Made by a program: the position numbers and the translations under genes. A stretch of DNA of 64,000 bases from Rhizobiales bacterium 2SD (GTDB lineage Bacteria; Pseudomonadota; Alphaproteobacteria; Rhizobiales; Beijerinckiaceae): contig SCMY01000002.1 of assembly GCA_005502805.1 (NCBI GenBank), positions 558,001-622,000 on the forward strand, in the 5' to 3' direction. The notes under the pieces are model-generated. The model worked only from the letters and a program-made list of their open reading frames with translations, was not told where the DNA came from and made no database searches. Of the stretch, positions 17,342 through 27,109 are shown piece by piece (position 1 is the first letter of the stretch; every line of letters starts with the position of its first letter).

Positions 17342-18537
17342 ACGATCAGGCTCATTCGCAGACACGTGCGAGCAAGCGGCCGGCAGGGTTGCCGCCCTTC
17401 AGGATCACCCGGATCGAAGCCGCTCCGCTCTTCGGCGAAAGCCCGAAGGGCGGCTGGTCCGCCGAGATCAGGCCGGAAGATTCGATCCACGCCCTGATCG
17501 CGGTTCATACCGACCAGGGCATCACCGGCTATGGCAGCGTCTTCACCGACGGCCGCCTGGTCCAGGCCGGGCTCAAGGTGCTGGAGCCGCTCTTCCTTGG
17601 CGCGGATGCGCTCTCACCTGATTTCGTCAGCGAGAAGCTGCACCAGAACACCTTCTGGATGGGCCGCGGCGGCACGCTGACCCATACGATCAGCGGCATC
17701 GACATCGCGCTCTGGGACATTCTCGGCCAGGCCACCGGCCTCAGCGTCGGGCGGCTGCTCGGCGGGCGCTATCGCGAGCGCGTCCAACCCTATTGCTCGC
17801 TGCTGATGGAAGAGCCTGACGCAATGCGGGACGTCGTCGCGAGCTATCGTGACAAGGGCTTCACCGCCTTCAAGATCGGCTGGGGTCCGTTCGGCCGGGC
17901 GCTCGACACCAGGCTCGACGAGGCGATCGTGCGCGCCGCGCGCGAGGCGGCCGGCGAGCGCTCAAAACTCTTCGTCGACGCGGGCGCCAGCGACGCGCTC
18001 TGGCCGCACGGGCTGAAATGGGCCAAGCGCACCGCCGAGATGCTGGCCGACTACGATGTCGGCTGGTTCGAGGAGCCGGTGCGGCCCGATGCGATCGACG
18101 ACTACCGCGAATTGCGCCGCACCTCGCCGGTGCCGATCGCCGGCTGCGAGGTGCTGACCCGGCGCCAGACCTTCATTCCCTGGCTGACCACGGGCGCGAT
18201 CGACATCGTCCAGCCGGACGTCACCAAGGTCGGCGGCATTTCCGAGCAGCGGCGCATCGCCTGGATGGCCTATGACCTCGGCATCAGATATGTCGGCCAC
18301 GGCTGGAACACCGCGCTCGGCCTCGCCGCCGACCTGCAGATGGCCTCGGCTTTCCCCGATGCCGACCTTGTCGAGTTCATCGGCGGAAGCCCCTATGTCG
18401 ACGGCATCCTGGCAAAGCCCTTCGATCTCGATCGGGAAGGCTGGCTGACGATCCCCGACCTGCCCGGCCTCGGCGTGACGATCGATCGGCAAAAGCTCGC
18501 TCGCTACACCCCCGAGCTCGGCGCATTGTTCGACTGA
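17338..18537 (+). CDS. Enolase-superfamily enzyme, mandelate racemase subgroup
   Basis: A 399-residue enzyme with the same catalytic layout as the protein at 9320-10498: FKIGWGP (Lys), VDAGASD (Asp), WFEEPV (Glu), GCEVLTRRQ (Glu), then QPDVTKVGG and VGHGWN, supplying the Asp-His dyad. A dehydratase or racemase of a sugar acid, hydroxy acid or acyl amino acid is plausible. The GTG start overlaps the gntR stop (GTGA), and AGGGAAAGGGA lies 6 nt upstream. Having two enolase-superfamily enzymes in one regulon suggests two epimeric substrates or two consecutive steps. Confidence 0.87.
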   Translation: MNDQAHSQTRASKRPAGLPPFRITRIEAAPLFGESPKGGWSAEIRPEDSIHALIAVHTDQGITGYGSVFTDGRLVQAGLKVLEPLFLGADALSPDFVSEKLHQNTFWMGRGGTLTHTISGIDIALWDILGQATGLSVGRLLGGRYRERVQPYCSLLMEEPDAMRDVVASYRDKGFTAFKIGWGPFGRALDTRLDEAIVRAAREAAGERSKLFVDAGASDALWPHGLKWAKRTAEMLADYDVGWFEEPVRPDAIDDYRELRRTSPVPIAGCEVLTRRQTFIPWLTTGAIDIVQPDVTKVGGISEQRRIAWMAYDLGIRYVGHGWNTALGLAADLQMASAFPDADLVEFIGGSPYVDGILAKPFDLDREGWLTIPDLPGLGVTIDRQKLARYTPELGALFD

Positions 18538-18626
18538 GGGCGTGCTGCCTCGAAGCAGGTTGGGGCCACCCTCTTTTTCGCGGCCCTGGCTTCCGGTCCT
18601 GCGTTGTCCGGCATCGATAGAGTGTT

Positions 18627-18642
18627 GGGGCGGAGCCGCCCC
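18627..18642. terminator. Short GC-rich hairpin between convergent genes
   Basis: GGGGCGG (18627-18633) and CCGCCCC (18636-18642) form a compact palindrome between the plus-strand stop at 18537 and the minus-strand stop at 18645. No T-run is seen. A second repeat, CCCAAC/GTTGGG at 18649-18662, overlaps the dctM stop. It may act as a two-way terminator. Confidence 0.45.
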
Positions 18643-18644
18643 CG

Positions 18645-19916
18645 TCATCCCAACAGGTTGGGGGCGATCAGCGAGATCCACGGCACGAAGGCGATGATGA
18701 TCAACGCGAGGATCATCAGCAGGAACATCGGCACCAGCGGGCCATTGGCCTTGTTCACGTCGACCTTGGCGATCTTGCAGGTGATCAGCACGAGCACCGC
18801 GACGGGCGGCGTGAGAGATCCGAGCAGGACGCCGAAGACCACGACCATGGCGAAATGGTACGGGTTGAAGCCATAGGCCTCTGCGATCGGCTGCAGCACC
18901 GGCACCAGCATCACCATCGCCGGGATGGGCTCGATGAAGATGCCGACGACGAGCAGCACGGCGAGGATCAGCACCATCACGACCCAGGGCTGGCTCGTCA
19001 TCGCCTGCAGCCAGTCGGCGATCATCACCGGCACACCCTCGCGCGCCACGATCCAGCCGAACAGAGCCGCCCCGCCGAGGATGATCATGATGCTGGAAGA
19101 GACGATCGCTGCCTCGGTGACGTTGTCGACCAGCTGGCGCAGGCTGCTTCGCCGCGTCAGCAGAGCGTAGGCGACGCCATAGGCCACGGCGATGACGCCG
19201 GCCTCGGTCGCGGTGAACAGCCCCGACATGATGCCGCCGACGATGATCGCGGGCATGACCAGCGCTGGAACGGCGTCGCGGGAGGCGCGCAGGATCTGGG
19301 CGAGCGAGGCGCGCGGATAGATCTTCAGGACGCTGCGGCCGGCCATGACATAGACCGCCGCCATCATGATCAGGGCGATCAGGATGCCGGGGCCGATGCC
19401 GGCCAAGAGCAGCGTACCGATCGAGAGGCCGGTCATGGCGCCATAGATCACCATGACCACGCTGGGCGGGATCACGGGGCCGAGGATCGCACCGGCCGCG
19501 TTGATGACGGCCGCGTCCTCCGGCCGGTAACCGTCCTTCTTCATCTCCGGGATCAGCATCGAGCCGACGGCAGCGGCGGACGCCGCGGCCGAGCCGGAGA
19601 TCGTCGAGAACAGCACGTTGGTGACGATGGTGACGTGACCGAGCCCGCCGCGAAGATGGCCGACCAGCGCCCGCGCCAGACCGATCAGGCTGGCCGTGAT
19701 CCCGCCGACATTCATCACCGAGCCGGCCAGGATGAAGAGCGGGATGGCCAGCAACGGGAAGGAGTCGAGCGAGGAATACATCTTCTGGGGCAACACGATC
19801 AGCGGCACCGAGCCGTCGACGAGGAGCGCGGCGACGGCCGCAAGCCCCATCGAGAAGGCGATCGGCATGCCGATCGCGATGAAGAGCATCAGCGACAGGA
19901 CGAGAGTCCACAGCAT
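18645..19916 (-). CDS. TRAP transporter large membrane subunit, DctM-like
   Basis: A 423-residue polytopic inner-membrane protein of the DctM/YiaN family with about 12 hydrophobic segments. The start is MLWTLVLSLMLFIAIGMPIAF, and the conserved SGSAAASAAAVGSMLIPEM segment (about residues 102-120) and the ALLLGSLTPPVAVLVLIT-type region near 360-378 are visible. It performs sodium-driven uptake of organic or sugar acids with DctQ and DctP. Its ATG shares one base with the dctQ stop (TGATG), so the two are translationally coupled. Confidence 0.93.
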   Translation of the reverse strand: MLWTLVLSLMLFIAIGMPIAFSMGLAAVAALLVDGSVPLIVLPQKMYSSLDSFPLLAIPLFILAGSVMNVGGITASLIGLARALVGHLRGGLGHVTIVTNVLFSTISGSAAASAAAVGSMLIPEMKKDGYRPEDAAVINAAGAILGPVIPPSVVMVIYGAMTGLSIGTLLLAGIGPGILIALIMMAAVYVMAGRSVLKIYPRASLAQILRASRDAVPALVMPAIIVGGIMSGLFTATEAGVIAVAYGVAYALLTRRSSLRQLVDNVTEAAIVSSSIMIILGGAALFGWIVAREGVPVMIADWLQAMTSQPWVVMVLILAVLLVVGIFIEPIPAMVMLVPVLQPIAEAYGFNPYHFAMVVVFGVLLGSLTPPVAVLVLITCKIAKVDVNKANGPLVPMFLLMILALIIIAFVPWISLIAPNLLG

Positions 19917-20386
19917 CAGTCGAAGCCTCCGACGCTCCGCCCCTTCGTCCGGGTGAGCAGCACGATGACGGACAGGGCGGCCGAGACCGGGATCGGCAGG
20001 AAGAACCAGAGCCGCGACAGGCCGAGCGCCGGCGAGGTGACGTTGAGGCCACGCAGCATGAAGGCGTAGCCCGCCCAGGCGAGGATGGCGCAGAAGGCAA
20101 CCGAGCAGACGAGATTGGCCCCGTCCTTGATCGCCTGGGCGCGCGGGTCGGGCGTCGGCAGGACGTCGACGACGATCTCCTCATGGCTCCAGAGCTGCAC
20201 GGGCAGTCCCAGGAGCATCGACCAGACCAGGAGGAGGACGATCAGTTCCTCCGTCCAAAACATCGGCAGTCCGAGCGCGTAGCGGTTGACCACCTGGACG
20301 AGCGTCAGCACGATCATCGCGGCGAAGCAGCCCGCCGCGATGAGCTTGACGATCCCGACGACGCGGCCGACCACGCTGCGGATCAT
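19916..20386 (-). CDS. TRAP transporter small membrane subunit, DctQ-like
   Basis: A 156-residue membrane protein with four predicted helices (about residues 12-30, 45-63, 90-110 and 128-146) and the family motif VVNRYALGLPMFWTEELIVLLLVW. It partners the DctM protein. It starts 10 nt after the dctP stop. Uptake of a sugar acid such as L-rhamnonate is inferred only from the neighbouring rhamnonate dehydratase. Confidence 0.9.
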   Translation of the reverse strand: MIRSVVGRVVGIVKLIAAGCFAAMIVLTLVQVVNRYALGLPMFWTEELIVLLLVWSMLLGLPVQLWSHEEIVVDVLPTPDPRAQAIKDGANLVCSVAFCAILAWAGYAFMLRGLNVTSPALGLSRLWFFLPIPVSAALSVIVLLTRTKGRSVGGFD

Positions 20387-20396
20387 CGCCGCGCCG

Positions 20397-21404
20397 TCAC
20401 AGCTTGCGGATCGCGTCGAGGACGGCAGTCCCCTTGGAGGCCGCGGCGAACTCGTCCTGCAGCTTGGCGAGCGCCTCGGCGAACGGCTTCAGGTCCGGCT
20501 CGTTGAGCTGCATCTTGCCTTCGCCGGTCAGCTTGGCGAGCGAGGCCTTCTCCCGCTCGAAATGCTGCGCGCGCTGCTCGACCGCCGCATCCTGGGCCGC
20601 CTTGAGGATGAGCTCCTGCTCCGGCTTGGAGAGCTTGCCGAAGAGCGAGCTGCTGATCGCGAAGGAGCCGTCGAGCAGGATGTGACGGGTCATCGAGAGG
20701 TATTTGGTGACGTCGTAGATCTTGAAGGTGTAGGCGACCTCGGCCGTGCCCTCCATCGCGTCGACGACGCCGGTCTGCAGCGCGGCGTACATTTCGGGAG
20801 CCGGGATCGGCGTCGGGATCGCCCCCAGCGTCGAGAAGGTCTTCACGAAGACCGGAGCCTCCGGCAGGCGCACCTTGAGGCCCTTGAAGTCGGCCGGCTG
20901 CGTGATCGGCTTAGCCCGCAGATAGGTGTAGCGGTAGCCGGTCACCATCCAGTTGACGATCCTGATGTTCGCCTTCCTGTCGAGCGAGCTCGCGAGCGAG
21001 GTGCCGACCTCGCCATCGACCGTCCGCTTCCAATGGTCGAAATCGCGGTAGAGATAAGGCAGCGCGACGACGCCGAATTCGGGCACGTAGTTGGCGTAGA
21101 GCCCGGACTCGCCGAAGCCCATGTCGAGAGTGCCGATCGAGACCGACTCGATGATCTCGCGCTGGCCACCCATCTGGGCGGCCGGCAGGATCTGGATGGT
21201 GATCGCGCCCTTGGAGGCCTCGGCAACCTTCTTCGCGAAGATCTCGGCCGCGGCATGCTGCTCCGACTGGATCGGCAGGTGATGCGCCAGCCTGATCGTG
21301 CGCTTGCTCTGAGCGCGGACGAGGCTCGGAGTCGCGAGGGTGGTCAAGGCTGCGGCTCCGCCGGCGACGAGGCTGCGGCGGTCGATCGTAGGCTTGGTCG
21401 TCAT
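20397..21404 (-). CDS. TRAP transporter periplasmic binding protein, DctP-like
   Basis: A 335-residue DctP-family protein. The N-terminus MTTKPTIDRRSLVAGGAAALTTLATP is a Tat-like signal (twin Arg followed by a hydrophobic stretch), and the mature part begins near AQSKRTIRLAHH. The acid-binding arginine probably lies in KGLKVRLPEAP near residue 165. The start ATG 21404 follows GGGAGG. It lies 40 nt after the SDR gene, so it belongs to the same operon. Confidence 0.9.
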   Translation of the reverse strand: MTTKPTIDRRSLVAGGAAALTTLATPSLVRAQSKRTIRLAHHLPIQSEQHAAAEIFAKKVAEASKGAITIQILPAAQMGGQREIIESVSIGTLDMGFGESGLYANYVPEFGVVALPYLYRDFDHWKRTVDGEVGTSLASSLDRKANIRIVNWMVTGYRYTYLRAKPITQPADFKGLKVRLPEAPVFVKTFSTLGAIPTPIPAPEMYAALQTGVVDAMEGTAEVAYTFKIYDVTKYLSMTRHILLDGSFAISSSLFGKLSKPEQELILKAAQDAAVEQRAQHFEREKASLAKLTGEGKMQLNEPDLKPFAEALAKLQDEFAAASKGTAVLDAIRKL

Positions 21405-21444
21405 GATGGTCGTCCTCCCTGACAGTTCTTGTTTTCTTGTGCCG

Positions 21445-22206
21445 TTACGGCATCACGCTGCCGCCGTTCACCTCGATGATCTGGCCGGTGACGTAGCTGG
21501 CGAGCTGCTCGCTCGCGAGGAACAGCACCGCGCCGGTGCATTCCTCGGCGAGACCCAGCCGGCCCATCGGGATGCCGGCCTCGAGCGATTTCAGCAGCTC
21601 GGGCGAGGTATGCGCGTCATGGATGGGTGTTGCGATCACGCCGGGCGCGACCGCATTGACGCGGATGCCGTCCAAAGCGAGCTCCTTCGCCAGCGCCCGG
21701 GTGAAGGTCGAGACATAGGCCTTGGTCGAGGCGTAGAGACCGGCGCCGGGGCTCGCACCCGTCCGCGCGGCCTGTGAGGTCATGTTGACGATCGAGGCGC
21801 CGGACCGGCCTCGCATGACGGGCAGGAGCGCGCGCGTCAGCGCCAGCATGGAGCGGGCGTTGAGGTGGAAGACTTCGTCGATCAGCGCATCGTCGGCGTC
21901 GCTCAGTCGCGCCCGTCTGACGAAGCCGCCGGCATTGTTGACCAGGATGTCGACATGACCGAAGCGCGCGACGACCTCGGCGGCGAGCCGGTCGGTCTCG
22001 GCCGTTATCGAAACGTCGGCCTGAAAGATCTCGGCCTCGCAGCCTTGCGACCTGACCGCGGTCGCCACGGCCTCCGCCGCCTCGGGTTGCGAGCGGTAAT
22101 GCACCGCAACGTGGCTGCCTTGCGCAGCGAAGGCGCGCGCGACCGCCGCCCCGATGCCCGAAGAGGCGCCGGTGACGAGGACGACCTTGCCTTTCAGATC
22201 CTGCAT
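21445..22206 (-). CDS. Short-chain dehydrogenase/reductase
   Basis: Classical NAD(P)-dependent SDR, 253 residues. TGASSGIG lies at about 13-20, NNAG near 90, the catalytic Ser around 140 (VNMTSQAA) and YASTK near 153-157, followed by a PGVIATP loop. It sits between rhmD and the TRAP genes. In non-phosphorylating L-rhamnose breakdown, SDRs act as L-rhamnose 1-dehydrogenase or as 2-keto-3-deoxy-rhamnonate 4-dehydrogenase; either role would fit, and the sequence alone does not decide. The basic HYRS after the second strand suggests possible NADP use. Confidence 0.85.
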   Translation of the reverse strand: MQDLKGKVVLVTGASSGIGAAVARAFAAQGSHVAVHYRSQPEAAEAVATAVRSQGCEAEIFQADVSITAETDRLAAEVVARFGHVDILVNNAGGFVRRARLSDADDALIDEVFHLNARSMLALTRALLPVMRGRSGASIVNMTSQAARTGASPGAGLYASTKAYVSTFTRALAKELALDGIRVNAVAPGVIATPIHDAHTSPELLKSLEAGIPMGRLGLAEECTGAVLFLASEQLASYVTGQIIEVNGGSVMP

Positions 22207-22221
22207 GGCGCGCCTCGACCT

Positions 22222-23409
22222 TCAGCCGCGGAGATAGGGACGGTGGAGCTGGCAGTCGGGATTGAGCCTGACGCCGAAACCCGGCCGGTCCAGTGCCGAG
22301 GTCCTGATCCGGCCGTTCTCGGGCAATGGCTCGTCGAGCAGCAGCGGATAGAACATCGGCACGATCCGGTCCGCCTGCGGAGCCATCATCAGGAACTCGG
22401 CGAAGGGGCTGTTCTGGCGCGTCGCCACGAAGTGATAGCTGTAGACGCTGGAGCCGTGCGGGATCGTCATCACGCCATAAGCATCGGCGAGCGCGCTGAT
22501 CTTCAGGAGCTCCGTCAATCCACCGCACCAGCCGACATCGGGCTGAATGATGTCGCAGCAGCCCATTTCGAGCAGCATGCGGAAACCCCAGCGCGTCGCC
22601 TCGTGCTCGCCCGTCGTGACGAGCATGCCGGGTGGCACGGCCTTCTTCAGCGCGGCATAACCCCAGTAGTCGTCGGGCGAGAGCGCCTCCTCGATCCATT
22701 TGAGCCCGTGCTCGGCGCCGGCGCGCGCGAGCCGTGTCGCGTAGTCGAGATCGAGCGCCATCCAGCAGTCGAGCATCAGCCAGAAATCCGGGCCGACCTT
22801 GGCGCGCATCGCCGCGAGCGCCTCGATATTGGCCTTCAGCCCTTCGTCGCGCTCGGCCGGCCCGTGCTTGAGCGGCATCTTGCCGCCGATGAAGCCGAGG
22901 CTCTTTGCGAGGTCGGGGCGCGGACCCGTCGCGTAGAAGACGAGCTCGTCGCGCACCGGCCCGCCGATCAGCGCGCAGACCGGCTCGCCCCTGACCTTCG
23001 CCAGCAGATCCCAGAGCGCGAGGTCGACGCCGGAGATCGTGTTCACCACCACGCCCTTGCGGCCGTAATACTGGGTGGCGAAGTACATCTGGTCCCAGAT
23101 CGCTTCGATCTCGGTGACCTTGCGGCCTTCGATGAAGCGGGCGAGGTGCTTCTCGACGATGAAGGCGCCGATCTCGCCGGCCGTCGTCACCGCGAAGCCG
23201 ATCGTGCCGTCATCGGCCTCGACCTCGATCACCAACGTGCCGAGCACGTTGAGGCCGAAGGAGGAGCGGGTCTGGCGGTATTCCGGATAGCGCGACATCG
23301 GCGTCGCGATCTGGCTGTCGATCCAGTGCCCGCCCTTCTGGTCGTGATAGTCGGCCCCGCCGCCACGGACGGTGAAGGCGCGGACATGCTTGATCGTCGG
23401 CATCGCCAT
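22222..23409 (-). CDS. rhmD: L-rhamnonate dehydratase
   Basis: A 395-residue enolase-superfamily enzyme resembling E. coli RhmD along its whole length: the N-terminal GGGADYHDQ and [12 protein letters not shown] segments, then [13 protein letters not shown] near 118, FWLMLDCW near 215 (metal Asp), KWIEEAL near 245 (Glu), TTGEHEAT near 272 (Glu), QPDVGWCGG near 300 and the catalytic His in IPHGSSVYS near 330. It dehydrates L-rhamnonate to 2-keto-3-deoxy-L-rhamnonate. ATG 23409 has GGAGG 6 nt upstream. Close homologues can also act on L-mannonate or L-lyxonate. No rhamnose lactonase or aldolase gene is nearby. Confidence 0.9.
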   Translation of the reverse strand: MAMPTIKHVRAFTVRGGGADYHDQKGGHWIDSQIATPMSRYPEYRQTRSSFGLNVLGTLVIEVEADDGTIGFAVTTAGEIGAFIVEKHLARFIEGRKVTEIEAIWDQMYFATQYYGRKGVVVNTISGVDLALWDLLAKVRGEPVCALIGGPVRDELVFYATGPRPDLAKSLGFIGGKMPLKHGPAERDEGLKANIEALAAMRAKVGPDFWLMLDCWMALDLDYATRLARAGAEHGLKWIEEALSPDDYWGYAALKKAVPPGMLVTTGEHEATRWGFRMLLEMGCCDIIQPDVGWCGGLTELLKISALADAYGVMTIPHGSSVYSYHFVATRQNSPFAEFLMMAPQADRIVPMFYPLLLDEPLPENGRIRTSALDRPGFGVRLNPDCQLHRPYLRG

Positions 23410-23420
23410 CGCCTGCCTCC

Positions 23421-24191
23421 TCAATAGACCGCGCGGCCGCCGGAGATGTCGAACACCGCCCCGGTCGAGAAGGCGCAATCCTCGGAGGCCAGCCAGGCGA
23501 TCAACGCGGCGGCCTCGTCGACGGCGAGGAAGCGGTTCATCGGGATCTTCGAGAGCATGAAGTCGATATGCTCCTGCTTCATCTGGTCGAAGATCTCGGT
23601 CTTCGCCGCGGCGGGCGTGATGCAGTTCACGAGGATGCCGGCCTGGGCGAGCTCCTTCGCGAGGGATTTCGTCATGCCGATCAGGCCCGCCTTGGAGGCG
23701 GAGTAGTGCGAGGCGTTGGGATTGCCCTCCTTGCCTGCGATCGAGGCGATGTTGACGATGCGGCCGTATCCCTGCTCGATCATGTGTGGGACGAGCGCGC
23801 GGCAGGTCAGATACGGCCCGACCAGATTGACGTCGACGACGCGCCGCCAGGTTGCCGGATCGAGCTCCCAAAGCTTGCCGTTGCCACCGGTGATGCCGGC
23901 ATTGTTGACGAGGATGTCGACCTTGCCGTGCCGGGCGATCGCGGCCTTCGCCGCCGCATCGACCGATGCCTCGTCGGTCAGTTCGACCACCGCGGTCGAG
24001 ACCTCGCCGGCCGCCGAGAGCTTGCCTGCCGCCTCGCCCAGCCGCACCGCATCGATGTCCCACAGGGCGACCTGCCCGCCAGAGGCGAGGACCCGCTCGG
24101 CCGCGGCATAGCCGATTCCGCGCGCGCCGCCGGTGATGACCGCGACGCGGCCGTTGAGATCGAGCTGGTTCACGCAGACATGGCCCTTCAT
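23421..24191 (-). CDS. Short-chain dehydrogenase/reductase, first gene of the rhmD operon
   Basis: SDR of 256 residues from ATG 24191; GTG 24173 would give 250 residues and is equally possible since neither has a clear ribosome-binding site. TGGARGIG lies near 21-28, an acidic ALWDID after the second strand favours NAD, NNAG is near 95, and the Ser...YSASK active site is near 147-164. Best guess is a 2-keto-3-deoxy-L-rhamnonate 4-dehydrogenase-like or sugar 1-dehydrogenase role beside rhmD. It starts the minus-strand operon and faces the LysR gene across 209 bp. Confidence 0.85.
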   Translation of the reverse strand: MKGHVCVNQLDLNGRVAVITGGARGIGYAAAERVLASGGQVALWDIDAVRLGEAAGKLSAAGEVSTAVVELTDEASVDAAAKAAIARHGKVDILVNNAGITGGNGKLWELDPATWRRVVDVNLVGPYLTCRALVPHMIEQGYGRIVNIASIAGKEGNPNASHYSASKAGLIGMTKSLAKELAQAGILVNCITPAAAKTEIFDQMKQEHIDFMLSKIPMNRFLAVDEAAALIAWLASEDCAFSTGAVFDISGGRAVY

Positions 24192-24400
24192 CGGCGGCCG
24201 GGCGGCCCGGATCGCCTCGTTTTCTGTGTGAAAGCCGACCGATAGGGCAGCCTCCGGCGTCCTCCTGACGAGCCGCGCGCCCTGGTCTCCGATCGTCGAG
24301 GATCGCCTGGCTGCAGCCTGTCTCGACGATGACGCTAGCGGAGGCTGAGATAAGCAAATAATGAAAGTTTCGACAGCTGGCATTCCGAAAGGTTATCGCA

Positions 24401-25393
24401 ATGAGCTTCGTGGCATCGCTGCCCCGCCAGACGCTCGCTCGCCTGCGCATCCGGCATCTGCTGCTGATCTCGACTGTGGCGCGCGTCGGCACGCTGCATC
24501 GCGCGGCCGAGGAGATGAATGTCACGCAGCCGGCGGTGAGCAAGATGCTGCAGGACGTCGAGGACATCCTGGCTGTCCGCATCTTCGAGCGGCGGCCGCG
24601 CGGCCTGGTGCCGACCGAAATCGGCGCGTTCGTCGTCGCCTATGCCGACCAGCTCCTGGTCGACCAGGAGCGCTTCCTGCGCGGCCTCGGGAACCTGAAG
24701 CGCGGCGGCTATGGCGCTCTCTCGATCGGCGCGATCATGGCGACCGCGCCGGACATCCTGCCGGCGGCCATCGCCGAGCTGAAGCGCCGCCGGCCGCTGA
24801 TGACGATCCGGCTTTCAGCGACGACCAGCGATGAATTGCTGCGTGGGCTCGAGAAGAACGAGATCGATCTCGTGATCGGGCGCCTGACGGAGGCTCGCCA
24901 CCATGCGATCTTCGATGTCGAGCCACTCTCGAACGAAGACCTCTGGGTCTTCGCCGCCTCTGATCATCCGCTGGCGGGGCGAGATGGGGTCTCGCTGGCC
25001 GAAATGGAAGCCTACCCCTGGGTGCTGCAGCAGCAGACCAGCCCGATGCGTCAGGTCATCGACCGCTCGTTCGCCGAGGCCGGGCTGCCCTCGCTCGACA
25101 ATCTCGTCGAGACAACCTCGATCTACGCGACGCTCCAGCTCGTGCGGCAGGCCCAGATGATCTCGGTGCTCCCCCACACGATCGTCGCGGAGGCGATCGA
25201 CCGAGGCGAACTGGCCCGACTGCCTTTCCGTCTCTACAACCCGTTGGCGCCGTACGGCATCATCCGTCGCAAGGGGGAAGCGCTGTCGGCCAATGCCGAG
25301 GATTTTGCGAGCATCGTCCGGGAGCTCGCCGCCGGCAGATCATGGGCCGCGGCAGCGGCGGATGACGCCATCGACGGGAGCCTTTCCCGATGA
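24401..25393 (+). CDS. LysR-family transcriptional regulator
   Basis: A 330-residue LTTR. The winged helix-turn-helix is at about residues 17-75 ([26 protein letters not shown]) and the periplasmic-binding-like effector domain runs from about 100. It resembles the GbpR/PcaQ branch, whose members control sugar and aromatic-acid uptake operons. It is divergent from the SDR-rhmD-TRAP operon, so it is the likely activator of that operon, with the sugar acid or its keto-deoxy product as inducer. The 25394-25535 gap to the convergent mvaB gene contains a hairpin. Confidence 0.9.
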   Translation: MSFVASLPRQTLARLRIRHLLLISTVARVGTLHRAAEEMNVTQPAVSKMLQDVEDILAVRIFERRPRGLVPTEIGAFVVAYADQLLVDQERFLRGLGNLKRGGYGALSIGAIMATAPDILPAAIAELKRRRPLMTIRLSATTSDELLRGLEKNEIDLVIGRLTEARHHAIFDVEPLSNEDLWVFAASDHPLAGRDGVSLAEMEAYPWVLQQQTSPMRQVIDRSFAEAGLPSLDNLVETTSIYATLQLVRQAQMISVLPHTIVAEAIDRGELARLPFRLYNPLAPYGIIRRKGEALSANAEDFASIVRELAAGRSWAAAAADDAIDGSLSR

Positions 25394-25523
25394 ATCTCTG
25401 TCAGCGGAGCCCGGCCGCAGAGAGAAGAGCGTTGCGGACCATTAGCGCGGTATCGACGAAGCAGAGCCGACCTTGTCGGCCTCGCCGCGTTCGACTTTCT
25501 GGGCGCGTCCCAGGGCCCGCCCC

Positions 25524-25550
25524 TTCCACGGGTGGTCATGCCCCGTGGAA
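25524..25550. terminator. Hairpin at the mvaB stop codon
   Basis: Perfect 9-bp arms TTCCACGGG (25524-25532) and CCCGTGGAA (25542-25550) with a 9-nt loop. The mvaB stop codon (25536-25538, minus strand) lies inside the loop. It sits between the converging lysR and mvaB genes. Probably a terminator or 3' stability element; there is no T-run. Confidence 0.55.
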
Positions 25551-26396
25551 CTGCGCGGCGATCCGCTGTGCCACCATATTCAGGCGCGCGAGGTCGACTC
25601 CCGTTTCAACTCCCATGGCGGCAAAGTGTGTGACGATCCGCTCGGTCGCGAGATTGCCGGCTGCGCCAGGCGCGTAGGGGCAGCCGCCGAGACCGCCGAC
25701 CGAACCGTCGAAAACGCGCAGGCCGAGTTCCCAGGCGGCCGCGACATTGGCGATGGCCCGGCCTGAGGTGTCGTGGAAATGCCCGGCCAGCATCCTCGCC
25801 GGCGCCCGCCGCAGCGTCGCCTCGACCATGGCTGCCGTGCGCTCGGGCGTGCCGTGGCCGAGCGTATCGGAGAGCGCGATCTCGCTGCAGCCCAACGCGG
25901 CCAGCTCGGCCGAAACGACGGCCACAACCTCGGGAGCGATTTCCCCTTCATAGGGGCAGTCGAGCGCACAGGAGACATAGCCGCGCACCGGCACGCCGGC
26001 GCGCTGCGCCAGCGCCATCACCGGCCGGAAGCGTTCGATGCTCTCGGCAATCGAGCAGTTGGTGTTCTTGCGGCAGAAGCTCTCGGACGCCGCGGTGAAC
26101 ACGGCGAGCGCCTGCGCGCCGGCAGCGAGCGCGGCCTCCGCGCCTTTCTCATTGGGGACCAGGGCCGAGTAGATCACGCCCTGCCGGCGCACGGCGCCGC
26201 GCATCACCGCCTCATGGTCGGCCATCTGCGGCACCCAGCGCGGCGAGACGAAGGCGGTTGCCTCGATGCGGGACAAGCCGGCCTCGGCGAGCTGGTCGAT
26301 CAGCGCGAGCTTGTCCGCGGTGGCGATCTCGGCCTTCTCGTTCTGCAGGCCGTCGCGCGGACCGACCTCGACGATGGTGACGCTGTCGGCGGCCAT
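25536..26396 (-). CDS. mvaB: Hydroxymethylglutaryl-CoA lyase
   Basis: A 286-residue TIM-barrel enzyme of the HMGL family. The N-terminal VEVGPRDGLQNE (catalytic Arg-Asp), the EATAFVSPRWVPQMAD motif near 45-60, the metal-site HFHDTSGRA near 200 and the signature loop cysteine in GGLGGCPYAPGAAGN near 233 are all present. It cleaves HMG-CoA into acetyl-CoA and acetoacetate. It could serve leucine breakdown, but it lies in one operon with a class II HMG-CoA reductase and an importer, which points to mevalonate catabolism. It is the last gene of the operon, 2 nt after livF. Confidence 0.95.
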   Translation of the reverse strand: MAADSVTIVEVGPRDGLQNEKAEIATADKLALIDQLAEAGLSRIEATAFVSPRWVPQMADHEAVMRGAVRRQGVIYSALVPNEKGAEAALAAGAQALAVFTAASESFCRKNTNCSIAESIERFRPVMALAQRAGVPVRGYVSCALDCPYEGEIAPEVVAVVSAELAALGCSEIALSDTLGHGTPERTAAMVEATLRRAPARMLAGHFHDTSGRAIANVAAAWELGLRVFDGSVGGLGGCPYAPGAAGNLATERIVTHFAAMGVETGVDLARLNMVAQRIAAQFHGA

Positions 26397-26398
26397 CG

Positions 26399-27105
<707 letters not shown>

Positions 27106-27109
<4 letters not shown>

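Noticed and set aside
18855..20069. 404-residue plus-strand frame opposite dctM/dctQ
   Set aside because: His/Asp/Arg-rich composition is the complement of membrane-helix codons; no domain.
22222..24582. Apparent 786-residue protein extending rhmD
   Set aside because: The added part overlaps the SDR gene in another frame and has no homology-like features; GGAGG and ATG 23409 mark the true start.
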